A stretch of DNA of 64,000 nt from JANWXD01 sp037446115 (GTDB lineage Bacteria > Acidobacteriota > Terriglobia > Bryobacterales > Bryobacteraceae), in the NCBI GenBank assembly GCA_037446115.1, contig JBBIJF010000002.1, positions 1-64,000 on the forward strand. Reading direction: 5' to 3'. Below the pieces are notes generated by a model that was not told the origin of the DNA, did not search any database, and saw only the letters and a program-made list of their open reading frames with translations. The position numbers were made by a program, and so were the translations under genes. This document shows positions 35,740-44,676 of the stretch, in pieces (positions within the stretch are counted from its first letter, which is position 1; each line of letters starts with the position of its first letter).

Positions 35740-35751
35740 TAGGATGCGTGC
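35740..35751 (+). promoter_or_regulatory. Leaderless-type promoter of CRTAC1 gene: TAGGAT-N6-ATG
   Basis: TAGGAT (35740-35745), GCGTGC, then ATG at 35752. A GGAGGG run at 35731-35736 is 15 bases from the ATG, too far for normal ribosome binding. Confidence 0.45.
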
Positions 35752-38142
35752 ATGCTGCGCCTTGGTGTGGCTTTGCTGGCGCTGGCAGGGGGCGGAGCAA
35801 TGGCGGCGACGCCTCCGCCGCAAGTCGTGGCCCTGATCCAGGAAGGCCGGACCGAAAAGGCGCGCGCCGAGATCCGCCGCCTGCTCGAGGCCCGGCCCGG
35901 TGATGCGGAACTGTATTACCAGCTCGCTCGGAGCCATCTGGCGGACTTTTACCGCGCGGCCGATCCGGTGCGGGCGCTTCCCTCACTTGACGCAGCCCTC
36001 GGCGCCCTGGAGGAAACACTGCGGCTCCGTCCGGATCACGTGGCGGCACTGAAAGCAAAGGCGTCCCTGCACGCGCGCCCGGAATTGCTGCGGTACGATC
36101 CCAACGCGGCCTGGGAGCTCGCCAGCCGCGCCGCACGGCAGCAGCCGGAGGCGCGCGAATACATCCTTGCCCTGGCAGAGTGGCTGGCGGGCGAAGTGCG
36201 CTTCACGGGAACCGCGGAGGACCGCGTGCCGCAGGATCCGCTTCTGGGGCTGGACCGCGCCATCGGGCTGCTGGGGGACGTGCTGGCGACGGCGGTGCCG
36301 TTCGAGCCGGACGAGCAGCGTGCGCTGCTGCTGATGGGCCGGACGCTGGCCAAGCGGGGGAGCTATGCAGCCTCGCTCGGTTATTTTCAAACTTTGCTGA
36401 GCCGGCCGCTGCCGCCCGAAGAGCGCGTGGAGGTCCTCCGGGAGATGGGCACGAGTCTGTACCGGCTGGGCAAGTATGCCGAGGCGGCGCGGGTGTTTCG
36501 TGCGGCGGTGCAGTTGCGCCCGATGCTGTATGATCTCTGGCTGCTGCGGCTCGCGGTGGAGCAGACCAAAGAAGCCGATCCGGCCTCGGTGTTTCCCCTG
36601 CGCCAGGAGCGGTTCAATCCCGCGGATCCGCCGCGGCTCCGCTTCACCGACATCGCCGCGCAGCTCGGCATCCACCGCCGCGACGGCAACGGCACCTGTG
36701 CCTGGGGCGACTACGACGGCGACGGGGATCTGGATTTGTTCGCCGCCGGCAGCGGCCACTTCATCGCTCTTTTCCGCAACGAAGGGGGCAAGTTCCGCGA
36801 GGCGACCGAGGAGGCGGGACTGGCGCGGGTCCCCTCCGGCTACAGCCTCAATCTGGTGGATTACGACAATGACGGGCGGCTGGATCTGTACGTGAGTCTC
36901 AACGGCTGGAGCGGTCCGTTTCCGAACCGGCTGCTGCGCAACGCCGGCGGGAGGTTTCGGGACGTATCGCGGGAGGCCGGGGTGGCGGATCCCGGGTCGG
37001 GGTTTGTTTCGCTTTGGGGCGACCTCGACAACGACGGCCGGCTGGATCTGGTGGTGGCCAACGGCGTTCTCAAAGACGGCTCGGTGCCCCAGATCTACCG
37101 CAACAACGGCGACGGCACCTTCACGAACGTGACTGAGCGGGCGGGTTTGAAAGAACCGCCGCATTACGGTGCGATCGGCATCGCGCTCGGTGACTACGAC
37201 CGCGACGGCGACCTGGATCTGTTCGTCAACGGACTCGGCAGAGCGCCGAACCGGCTATACCGCAACAACGGAGACTTCACGTTCACGGATGTGGCCGAGC
37301 GAGCCGGCGTCATCCAGCCGCCGCACAACGGCTTTGTGGCGTTCTTTTTCGACTACAACAACGACGGGTGGCCGGATCTGCTCACCACAAGCCTGGCGCC
37401 GTGGGACGCGGTGCTCGAAGGACTGACGCGCCGGTTCTCCGTGCCCGCTCCGGCGGCGGTCCATCCGGATTCGCCGCGGCTGTTTCGCAACAACCGGAAC
37501 GGGACGTTCACCGACGTGACGTTCGAGGCGCGGCTGTACTATCCCACGGGGACCATGGGCGCCGGGGTGGCGGACCTCGACAACGACGGCTTCGTGGACA
37601 TCTACCTGGGAACGGGGGACCCGTCGTTGAGCCGCCTGGAGCCGAACCGGCTGTTCCGCAACAACGGCGACGGAACGTTCAGCGACCTGACGTTTTTTGC
37701 GGGCGTGGCGCGGCCCGGGAAGAAGGGTCACGGGGTGTGCTTTGCCGACCTTGACGAGGACGGCGACCTGGACGTGTACGCGCAGCAAGGCGGGCACTAT
37801 CCGGGTGATGAAGCCGAGAACGTGTTTTATCGCAACGAGCGGGGCAGTGAAAACCACTGGCTGGAAGTGGAGCTCGTGGCCGCGCGCGGCAACCGCTTCG
37901 CGGTCGGGGCCGAGGTGCTCGTCAAAGCGGGCGACCGGACCTTACATAGGGAGGTCAAGGGCGGCGAAGGGTTCGGCGCGACCAGTTCCTACCGCCTGCA
38001 CTTCGGGCTGGGCCCGCATGCCCGCGCGGATGCACTCCTGGTGCGCTGGCCCGGAGGGGCGAGTCAAGAGTTCCGGAACATCGAGGCCGACCAGATCCTC
38101 GAGATCCGCGAGGGCAGCCCGGCGTGGCGCCGACTGCGGTAA
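35752..38142 (+). CDS. Secreted CRTAC1-type protein: TPR, FG-GAP/VCBS repeats, ASPIC/UnbV domain
   Basis: A 796-residue exported protein. A signal peptide (MLRLGVALLALAGGGAMAA) is followed by TPR-like helices (about 25-280) and then a seven-bladed FG-GAP propeller (about 295-690) with repeated calcium-binding loops such as DYDGDGDLDLF, DYDNDGRLDLY, DLDNDGRLDLV, DYDRDGDLDLF, DYNNDGWPDLL and DLDNDGFVDIY. The C-terminal ~90 residues form the ASPIC/UnbV domain (NHWLEVELVAARGNRFAVGA, HFGLGPHARADALLVRWPGG). Such proteins are abundant in acidobacteria and probably bind extracellular ligands. The function is unknown. Its stop is 12 bp from that of the convergent Ig-repeat gene. Confidence 0.88.
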   Translation: MLRLGVALLALAGGGAMAATPPPQVVALIQEGRTEKARAEIRRLLEARPGDAELYYQLARSHLADFYRAADPVRALPSLDAALGALEETLRLRPDHVAALKAKASLHARPELLRYDPNAAWELASRAARQQPEAREYILALAEWLAGEVRFTGTAEDRVPQDPLLGLDRAIGLLGDVLATAVPFEPDEQRALLLMGRTLAKRGSYAASLGYFQTLLSRPLPPEERVEVLREMGTSLYRLGKYAEAARVFRAAVQLRPMLYDLWLLRLAVEQTKEADPASVFPLRQERFNPADPPRLRFTDIAAQLGIHRRDGNGTCAWGDYDGDGDLDLFAAGSGHFIALFRNEGGKFREATEEAGLARVPSGYSLNLVDYDNDGRLDLYVSLNGWSGPFPNRLLRNAGGRFRDVSREAGVADPGSGFVSLWGDLDNDGRLDLVVANGVLKDGSVPQIYRNNGDGTFTNVTERAGLKEPPHYGAIGIALGDYDRDGDLDLFVNGLGRAPNRLYRNNGDFTFTDVAERAGVIQPPHNGFVAFFFDYNNDGWPDLLTTSLAPWDAVLEGLTRRFSVPAPAAVHPDSPRLFRNNRNGTFTDVTFEARLYYPTGTMGAGVADLDNDGFVDIYLGTGDPSLSRLEPNRLFRNNGDGTFSDLTFFAGVARPGKKGHGVCFADLDEDGDLDVYAQQGGHYPGDEAENVFYRNERGSENHWLEVELVAARGNRFAVGAEVLVKAGDRTLHREVKGGEGFGATSSYRLHFGLGPHARADALLVRWPGGASQEFRNIEADQILEIREGSPAWRRLR

Positions 38143-38154
38143 GGGAGCCGAGAG

Positions 38155-41100
38155 TTACTGAATCGGAATCTCCGATGGGTTGCCGAAAATCGGCGGCGCG
38201 CCGCCGCCCGGGAAGATGGCCACGGCAAAGGGGCGATCCGGGCCGGGCGTGGTTTCGGCCGGCACCTCGAACTCGACGATGTAGACGCCGACCACTCCCT
38301 CCATCATGCGGGCCGAAAACACCGGCACGCCTTCGTTGTTGACGCCGACGACGACGTTGGCCAGAACGTTTTGATTGGGGACGCCGGCACGGTTGGTTCC
38401 CGTGGCCGGATCGGTCTGGCCGAGGCCGCCAAAAAAGCCACGGATCCGCGTGCCGCGGCGGGCAGGATTCGTCCTTGTGACGTAGCTGCCGTCGGGGTGG
38501 AGCAGCACCGCGAAGCGGCGGCCCTCCTCGTCGAGCGTCTCGAAGATGCCGGGCTGATACGGTTTCACCGGGACATCGTTCACCACGGTTTCACCGGCGC
38601 CCACGCGGATGGTCACCGAGACGGTTCCGGGTGCGGCAAGCTCCCACGGCGCCTGGACGACGACCCATTGCTGGCCGTTGATGTTGTTCACCGAGTAAAT
38701 GGGAGCGGGTGTGGTTCCGAACAGGACCTCCACCTCGGCGAGCCGCGTGGGCAGAGGCCCGATGACGTTGTTCGGGCCGACGACGGAGCCCTGGATGCCC
38801 GGGGCGATCAGGTCACCGTAGATGGCGATGATGCCTCCCGGCGTCACGCCCGGGTCCCCGCTGATGGCGTTGCGGATGCCGGTGAGGGCGACGATCGGTC
38901 CGGGCGGGGAGACGGTCAGGTTGAAGGTGACCGAGAAGCTTCCGGATGCGGCCGTAACGACGACGGGACCGGGGGAGGCTCCGGCCGTGACGGGCGTGGA
39001 GGCGCGTCCCTGAGCGTCGGTCGTTGCGGTCGGCGAGCCCACGGTCGCGCTGCCGCTGGTTACCGTGAAGCTGACGGGGATGCCCGGGACGGGGCTGCCC
39101 TGGGCGTTGCGCACTTCGACCACAAGCGGCTGGGCGAACGCGGTGTTGATGATGGCGGCCTGGTTGTCGCCGGACACTTTCAGCATCTGGCTGATGGGGA
39201 TGTTGATGGTGAGGTTGAACGTGCCGGTCGCGGCTCCGGCGCGGACGCGGACCTGAACCGGTCCGGCGATGCTGCCAAGCGTGGCGCGGGCGGAAACCTG
39301 GCCGTTGGCGTCAGTGGTCGTGGAGACTTCGCTGAGTGTGACGGCACCGGCGGGGGAGACTTCCCACTGTACCGGAGTTCCTGGCAGCAGGTTGCCGCCG
39401 GCGTCCGTGACGCGCGCCACGAGCCGCTGGGAAAGTGTTTGGCCGGGAACCCCAATCTGGCCGTCACCTTGAAGGATTTCCATGACGGCGGGATCGCCAG
39501 GGATCACTTGGAACGAGATGGGCCCCTGGACGTTAAAGCCGCCGGTGCGGACAGTCAGCGTGGCGGTTCCCACGCGCCCGCCGGCTCGCAAGTCGCACGA
39601 AGCGACGCCGGAGGTGTCTGTTAAGGCAGCCCCGCCCGGAGCCTCGCAGGCGGCGGTGGGGCCGGCGGCCGGATCGAGGCCGGTGGTGATACTGACACCC
39701 ACTCCCGGAATCGGCTGGCCGGCTTGGGGGCCTCCCGTGACGGCCACGGCCACGCGGACCGCGCCGGGGAGAACCTGACCCGCTTTGGCCACAAGACTGC
39801 GGCTGGCCGGCTCGATCAGGGTCACAGTGGGCAGCGGAGCCGGAGCGCCACCGGGGAGCAGCGCCAGCACGGTCGTCACGGTGAAGTCCACCGAGCTGCC
39901 GGCATAGGTCGCGTTCACGGTGGCCTGGGTGAAAGAGAAACCTGGGATCACTCCCGAAGACAGGAAGTGGACGCTGGCAAAACCGCTCGCGTCGGTGGCC
40001 ATGTTGACGACGGTCCCGCTGGCCGGTCCGGAGGCCACAGTGCCGTCGGGGCCGGCGTTGAGCGTGCCCGTGCCGGCGGTGATCGAGAAGATCACGGTGA
40101 CGCCGGCGACGGGATTGCCCGCGGTATCGAAGGCACGCACCTTCAGGGGCTCGGAAGTGAGAAAGCTTTCCTGAACGACCTGGCCGTTGCCCGATACCAT
40201 CCGGAGCGCACCCGCCCCGCCGCCCGGAGTGCCGACGGAGAGCGTAAAAGAGGTTGCGAGGACGCCTCCTGCGACGGACACATTTACGGTGGCGAGGCCG
40301 GGCGCCGATGGCGCGACAAAGGTGGCGCTGGCGAAGCCCTGGGCGTTGGTCACGTTCATGGCGTTCTGCAACGAGGCGCCCGGGGTGGGCGTGGTGAAGC
40401 TGACAGGAACGTTGAACAGGGGCTTGCCCGCGGCGTTCAAGACACGAATCACAAGCGGGAGCGACGTGCCTCCGGGGCTCACGGACTGGTTATCGTTGAA
40501 CTTGATCAGAGTGGCGGCGGCGCCGGAGCCTCCGGGTGCGGCGAATGTCGCTTCGGCGGGCACAGGCGAAACGGCCAGTTGCCCGGCCACGAGGTTGGTG
40601 GCAAGGTTGACCCGATTCAGCTGTCCCCCTGCGGCCACGAACAGGTAGGCGGCCTGCGGCGTTTCATCCGAGGCTGCGATGGCTGTCACGCCGGTGAACT
40701 TGTTCGGTGACGGCAGGTTGGTGAAGGTTGCTTCGTCCACATTGAACGGGTTCAGGGTAATGACAAAGAGCCGCCCCGTCGTGGAGGAAAATCCAAAGGC
40801 GCGCTCGTTGCTGACGACGACGATTTTGTCCACCGTGTCGGTGGCGGGCGGAAGTTGGCCCGGGGGCGGGAAGCTGGGGAAGGCGCTGAGCAAGGCGCGG
40901 TTGGAGAGATCGAACAGAAGCACAGAGCTTCCCGTGATGGGGCTCTGATTCACGGCAAGCCCCCTGGTGCCATCGGGAGTGACAGCCAGGCGCCCGGGCA
41001 TGGCGTTGAGCGGAATGTTGCCGCGCAGGGTCATGGTGCGGCCGTCCACTTCGTAGATGCGATTCTGGGCGCTCACGTAGAGGAGGCCATTGGGGGCGGC

Positions 41101-41676
41101 GACGACGGCAGTGGAAATCCCGGGGATATCCACGGTGCCGGCGACGGCGTAGGTGGCCAGATTCAGCGCCGTCAGTCTGCGCGAGGCCGAGCTGAGGATG
41201 AAGGCGCGGCTGGAGTCATGGGAGAAAGCCACGTCCACCGGGTTTACGCCGACGTCGGGCGCGGGCGAGGGCGTGATCTCGACCAGATTCGGCTGCGTGG
41301 TGTCGTAGATCCGCATCCCACCGGCGAGCACGATCAGGCGCCGGCCGTCCGGGCTGAGGCCTGCGCCGGAGGCTTCGACGCCGAGATCAAGCCGCTGGAT
41401 GACGTTGGTGAGGGAGGCGTCGGTGACGACGACCGTGTTGGCGGCGTTCCGCGCGATCACGTAGACGCGAGAGCCGTCGGGCTTCGGAAAGACCAGAAAC
41501 GCTCCAGGGGCGGCCGAAAAGGACCCAGCCGCCTCGAAGGGTTCCGCCCGGAACGCGCTGACGGTGGGATCGGTTCCCGAGGGTCCGGGCAGCAGGAACA
41601 CATTGTTGCCGAACGCAGCGGCGGCGAAGACCACGACACAGACGGCGGCCCCAAGCGTCAAGTTTCTCACTGACAT
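38155..41676 (-). CDS. Large exported protein: beta-propeller, Ig-like repeats, Solibacter C-terminal domain
   Basis: A 1173-residue cell-surface or secreted protein. A signal peptide (MSVRNLTLGAAVCVVVFAAAAFGNN) is followed by a YVTN-type beta-propeller (about 40-375: FPKPDGSRVYVIARN, GLSPDGRRLIVLAGG). About five bacterial Ig-like (Big_1/invasin type) repeats follow (about 385-925; hallmarks GNPVAGVTVIF, GSPVPGIPVSF, TDANGQVSA, TDAQGRAST). The end is the TIGR03437 'Solibacter uncharacterized' domain (GVTPGGIIAIYGDLIAPG, PLPTRLAEVEVLFGTTPAPI, QWVVVQAPWEL). A role in adhesion or matrix is plausible. ATG 41676 is chosen for the signal peptide and the GAGGTG before it. It has its own promoter and is insulated by an upstream terminator. 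Confidence 0.88.
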   Translation of the reverse strand: MSVRNLTLGAAVCVVVFAAAAFGNNVFLLPGPSGTDPTVSAFRAEPFEAAGSFSAAPGAFLVFPKPDGSRVYVIARNAANTVVVTDASLTNVIQRLDLGVEASGAGLSPDGRRLIVLAGGMRIYDTTQPNLVEITPSPAPDVGVNPVDVAFSHDSSRAFILSSASRRLTALNLATYAVAGTVDIPGISTAVVAAPNGLLYVSAQNRIYEVDGRTMTLRGNIPLNAMPGRLAVTPDGTRGLAVNQSPITGSSVLLFDLSNRALLSAFPSFPPPGQLPPATDTVDKIVVVSNERAFGFSSTTGRLFVITLNPFNVDEATFTNLPSPNKFTGVTAIAASDETPQAAYLFVAAGGQLNRVNLATNLVAGQLAVSPVPAEATFAAPGGSGAAATLIKFNDNQSVSPGGTSLPLVIRVLNAAGKPLFNVPVSFTTPTPGASLQNAMNVTNAQGFASATFVAPSAPGLATVNVSVAGGVLATSFTLSVGTPGGGAGALRMVSGNGQVVQESFLTSEPLKVRAFDTAGNPVAGVTVIFSITAGTGTLNAGPDGTVASGPASGTVVNMATDASGFASVHFLSSGVIPGFSFTQATVNATYAGSSVDFTVTTVLALLPGGAPAPLPTVTLIEPASRSLVAKAGQVLPGAVRVAVAVTGGPQAGQPIPGVGVSITTGLDPAAGPTAACEAPGGAALTDTSGVASCDLRAGGRVGTATLTVRTGGFNVQGPISFQVIPGDPAVMEILQGDGQIGVPGQTLSQRLVARVTDAGGNLLPGTPVQWEVSPAGAVTLSEVSTTTDANGQVSARATLGSIAGPVQVRVRAGAATGTFNLTINIPISQMLKVSGDNQAAIINTAFAQPLVVEVRNAQGSPVPGIPVSFTVTSGSATVGSPTATTDAQGRASTPVTAGASPGPVVVTAASGSFSVTFNLTVSPPGPIVALTGIRNAISGDPGVTPGGIIAIYGDLIAPGIQGSVVGPNNVIGPLPTRLAEVEVLFGTTPAPIYSVNNINGQQWVVVQAPWELAAPGTVSVTIRVGAGETVVNDVPVKPYQPGIFETLDEEGRRFAVLLHPDGSYVTRTNPARRGTRIRGFFGGLGQTDPATGTNRAGVPNQNVLANVVVGVNNEGVPVFSARMMEGVVGVYIVEFEVPAETTPGPDRPFAVAIFPGGGAPPIFGNPSEIPIQ

Positions 41677-41768
41677 GAACACCTCATTGCTGGAATTTGG
41701 AATGACCGGACGCGCCGCGCCACTCCTCCCTGACGACGGCGCCGCAGACGCGGGAAGGTGCAAACTCA

Positions 41769-41797
41769 ATTCTATATCAGACCCGGCCGGAGCTCAA
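41769..41797 (-). promoter_or_regulatory. Sigma70-like promoter of the Ig-repeat protein gene
   Basis: On the minus strand TTGAGC (41797-41792), a 17-base spacer and TAGAAT (41774-41769), directly behind the terminator of the preceding gene. The leader would be about 85 bases. Confidence 0.5.
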
Positions 41798-41801
41798 ACA
41801 A

Positions 41802-41834
41802 AAAAGGGAGGGGAGCTGTTCTCCCCTCCCTTTT
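41802..41834 (-). terminator. Strong rho-independent terminator
   Basis: AAAAGGGAGGGGAG (41802-41815) pairs perfectly with CTCCCCTCCCTTTT (41821-41834) around a five-base loop. On the minus strand it is followed by further T residues. It lies 28 bp beyond the stop of the 41862-43595 gene. With A tracts on one side and T tracts on the other it could act in both directions. Confidence 0.9.
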
Positions 41835-41861
41835 CACCCGACAAGGCCGAAGCGTGCTGTC

Positions 41862-43595
41862 CTAGTGCAGCAACTGCTCGCCTTCGTTGAATCCGACTCC
41901 GAAAGCGGACAGTGCGCGGTTGCTCGGATCGCGCGCCGGCACATCCGGGATCACCAAGGCCAAGTAACCCTCGGCCAGCTTGTTGGCTCCCAAGTCGCTC
42001 ACGAAGGCAAACGCGTGGGCGAACTGGAAGTTGCAGACCGCGATGACGTAGCCATGGAATCCGGGCGTCGCACAAGCAGAGCAGGTCTTCGTCGTACCCA
42101 CGACGCCGCCGCCGCTCGACACGGTGAAGGCCAGCTGCTCACCGCCCGCAATCACCGGGGTGGTCACAGCCGAAGGAGCCGGGCCACCCGTTGCCGGGAT
42201 GTTGCCGAAGTAATTGAGCGTGCAAGCTCCCGACTGCGGCGTGGTTCCGAACGGATCCGACGACGTGTTGCTGATCGCGATGCCGGTGTCGAAGCCGACG
42301 GCGTTGGTCACGAACGGGAACAGCAACAGCGTACGGCAGGGGCTGATCGTGAAGGCCGTCTTCGAAGTGGAGACGTCGGCAAACCGCGGCACCGGGGCCG
42401 AGCTGGAAGCGACCGTCACGGTGCTGATGGGAGCGAAGTTGCCGTTGACGGTGGCTTCGGGGCTCGTCAATCCCGGAGGCACCGAAGTAGCCCGCACCGT
42501 AATCGGAATCGTGACGGCGTCCACAGTGGACCAGGAAGCGGAGGTCGCGGCAGCCACTTCATAGACGACCAAAGCCGCGCCCGCCGACGGGGTCACCGTA
42601 ACCGTACCCGGGCCGGAGGTGACTGTGCCGCCCGCTCCTGCCGAGTCGGTGCCCGTCACAAGCTGCAAGGTGAGACCGCCGGAAATGACTTGCTGCGGCA
42701 CGCGCAACGCGACACCGCTCGGAATGCCGGCGAACCTGGCAAGCAGACGCGTACCCTGGCTGGCCAGACCGATCGAGGTTCCGCCGGTCAAGGTCGAGGA
42801 AACGAAGCCGCTCTCCGTGTTGTAGACAAAACCCGGAACGTCTTGCGGGTCTGCACCTCTGGACTTGAAAGACGTTGCAAAGCCCTCGGTGTAGGTGAGG
42901 TCTACGGTCGGCGAATAATCAAAGTTCGCCGCGGTGGGCGTACACTGCTTGTAGGATCGCGCAGTCACCGAAAACGTCATACCGGGCGTGACAAATCCGA
43001 CAATCTGCTGCGGATTGTTCACAGGGACCGAAGTCGAACCGGAAATCGAGACGAACATGACCACCTGCGTCGGAATCAACGTAGAGGAGGTTCCGAGCTG
43101 GTTGGCGTTCACACGGACGTTCGTGATGCGGTAAACGCGGTTGGTTCCCGAGGATCCGGCCGCTACGATCGGGATACCCAGCCAGTCTACGGTGTTGACG
43201 CCGGTCGCACCGCCCTGAAAGACGTTGGCGAGAAAGCTCGGCGTTGTGGAGCCTGTGCAGGCGGCGTTCGCCCAGGCGCAGAACACCTGACTCCCGGGGG
43301 CCGGTTCGTCAATCAGCAGCAAGGCCTCGTTTCCGATCCCCGGCCCGGTCAGCCGGCTGGTGACATTCGTGTTCAGGAACACACGAATGTTCGCCAAGAT
43401 GCCGGTTGTCGGGACTCCACCGTTGCAGTTCAGCACCAAGTCGCCGGCCAGCTCTGCCAAGCCTTCGGCGCGCAGCAGGGGCGGCACGCCGGCGTTGGCG
43501 GTGCATTGGAATGCTTGCGCATTGGCCGAAGCCGCAGCGCCTGTGAGCAGCGCCACTACGGCCAACACTGGAAACCACTTGCGAAAATCTGCCAT
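41862..43595 (-). CDS. Exported protein of unknown function, Bryobacterales-type
   Basis: A 577-residue secreted protein: signal peptide (WFPVLAVVALLTGAAASANA), then Ser/Thr/Gly/Val-rich beta-structured sequence with scattered Cys (VFCAWANAACTG, TKTCSACATPGFHG). The C-terminal ~160 residues have a distinctive pattern (CRTLLLFPFVTNAVGFDTGI, CNFQFAHAFAFVSDLGANK) that I associate with acidobacterial proteins of unknown role. The ATG at 43595 follows AAGGAG. It has a consensus-like promoter ~300 bp upstream, a structured leader and a strong terminator, so it is probably an abundant, separately controlled surface product. An upstream TTG at 43613 is less likely. Confidence 0.8.
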   Translation of the reverse strand: MADFRKWFPVLAVVALLTGAAASANAQAFQCTANAGVPPLLRAEGLAELAGDLVLNCNGGVPTTGILANIRVFLNTNVTSRLTGPGIGNEALLLIDEPAPGSQVFCAWANAACTGSTTPSFLANVFQGGATGVNTVDWLGIPIVAAGSSGTNRVYRITNVRVNANQLGTSSTLIPTQVVMFVSISGSTSVPVNNPQQIVGFVTPGMTFSVTARSYKQCTPTAANFDYSPTVDLTYTEGFATSFKSRGADPQDVPGFVYNTESGFVSSTLTGGTSIGLASQGTRLLARFAGIPSGVALRVPQQVISGGLTLQLVTGTDSAGAGGTVTSGPGTVTVTPSAGAALVVYEVAAATSASWSTVDAVTIPITVRATSVPPGLTSPEATVNGNFAPISTVTVASSSAPVPRFADVSTSKTAFTISPCRTLLLFPFVTNAVGFDTGIAISNTSSDPFGTTPQSGACTLNYFGNIPATGGPAPSAVTTPVIAGGEQLAFTVSSGGGVVGTTKTCSACATPGFHGYVIAVCNFQFAHAFAFVSDLGANKLAEGYLALVIPDVPARDPSNRALSAFGVGFNEGEQLLH

Positions 43596-43862
43596 TTCCT
43601 TCTCCTTAGTCAAATTGGAAATTGAATTGATGCGAGTTGCCTTTCAACCTGAGCGTCAAACTGCCTCAGCACCAAACTTGTGTGCCGGCCGCTGCGGCTT
43701 CCTTGGACAAGGCGCCTGCGGCCAAAGCCTCCGGGCGGGTGGCGGCTTTTTTGTTCTTCGTTTGCCTCTTCAATCTGATCGCCTACCCGACCTCAACCTA
43801 CCTGTTCCACTAGCGCTCGCGGGACTCAACCGCATGAATGCCGCCATGCTTTGGACGCGGTC
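43596..43862 (-). ncRNA. Long structured 5' leader, possible cis-regulatory RNA
   Basis: From the promoter at 43898-43868 to the ATG at 43595 the transcript has ~267 untranslated bases. It contains a hairpin at 43749-43724 (AAAGCC.CC arm with GG.GGCTTT), a longer interrupted hairpin at 43722-43687 (GGCCGC outer arms, GGC and CCTT/AAGG inner pairs) and a small one near 43684-43668 (GCAC/GTGC). The ribosome site AAGGAG lies at the end. On the opposite strand the first hairpin is followed by TTTTTT and resembles a terminator, but no plus-strand gene precedes it. No known riboswitch consensus is recognised. Confidence 0.4.
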
Positions 43863-43867
43863 AAATC

Positions 43868-43898
43868 ATTAATAACACGGCCCCCGCAAACAAGTCAA
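43868..43898 (-). promoter_or_regulatory. Consensus-like sigma70 promoter of the 41862-43595 gene
   Basis: On the minus strand TTGACT (43898-43893) and, 17-18 bases on, TTATTAAT (43875-43868). This is the best sigma70-type match in the window. It lies just beyond the stop of the patatin gene. Confidence 0.65.
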
Positions 43899-43908
43899 GC
43901 AGAATTTT

Positions 43909-44658
43909 TCAAATGTCCCGCACCCGCCCGGCCGCCTGCCGGCCCGCTTCGATCCAGCGTGCGATGTTCTCGTGACGCCAGAAAACGGCGTCCCAGACGG
44001 AACCAAGCGGCCTTTCGGGCGCGATCAGCTCAACGGAGACGTGCGGCGGTGCCGCGGCCAGACCTCGCGCCTTGCGCCGGACGGCGCCGAGGACCACGGC
44101 TATCCCGCGCGAAGGCGGCTCGCGGAGGACATGCACCGCTACAGCGCGCCCCACCCGGGCTTCCGCGAGGGCCCAGAGCGGCAGGCTGCACAGCAGCCCG
44201 CCGTCCGCGTGCCAGGTTTGGCCGAGCTTTATGGGAGGGAACCACATCGGTGCGGCGCAACTGGCGGCCAGGTGCTCCCAGCGGACCTCGCAGCCGCGGA
44301 ACAAACGGGGCCGCAGGGCGGGGAGCTCGGTCGTCGCGATGAGCACCTCGATTCGAGGCTCGAGCGCGGCCAGCCGCTCTACCAGGACGCGCAGCGGGTG
44401 CGGGTCGAGGAAACCGCTCCAAGGAGGCCAGGGGAAGCGCAGGCGGCTGCACCGTGCCAGATCGGGATCGAGCCACCAGGCCTCGATCTGCTGCGGGGAA
44501 CAGCCGGCTGCAATCGCCCAGGCGTTGAGCGCGCCCGCCGAAACACCGATCACCACGTCCGGCCGGAGCCGCCCCGCCAGGGCCGACCAGACGCCTGCCT
44601 GCCAGGCGCAGAACATACCGCCGGCCGAAAGAACAAGTGCGGTTCGTTCCGTTTCCAC
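43909..44658 (-). CDS. Patatin-like phospholipase
   Basis: A 249-residue protein of the patatin family of acyl hydrolases. The Ser of the Ser-Asp dyad is in GVSAGAL and the Asp in WHADGG, both intact. The oxyanion-loop region is variant (LSAGGMFCAWQAGVW rather than GGGxRG). No signal peptide or membrane segment, so it is cytosolic or released by another route; it may act on membrane phospholipids. GTG at 44658 lies 18 bp after the GNAT stop, so the two are probably co-transcribed. The C-terminal third is Arg-rich. Confidence 0.85.
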   Translation of the reverse strand: METERTALVLSAGGMFCAWQAGVWSALAGRLRPDVVIGVSAGALNAWAIAAGCSPQQIEAWWLDPDLARCSRLRFPWPPWSGFLDPHPLRVLVERLAALEPRIEVLIATTELPALRPRLFRGCEVRWEHLAASCAAPMWFPPIKLGQTWHADGGLLCSLPLWALAEARVGRAVAVHVLREPPSRGIAVVLGAVRRKARGLAAAPPHVSVELIAPERPLGSVWDAVFWRHENIARWIEAGRQAAGRVRDI

Positions 44659-44676
44659 GATGAAGAAGCGGCGCTC

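Noticed and set aside
43687..43752. Resemblance of CAAAGCCTCCGGGCGG on the plus strand to a c-di-GMP (GEMM) riboswitch
   Set aside because: Only a short stretch resembles the conserved core; the other conserved GEMM segments and the receptor stem are missing, and no plus-strand gene follows.
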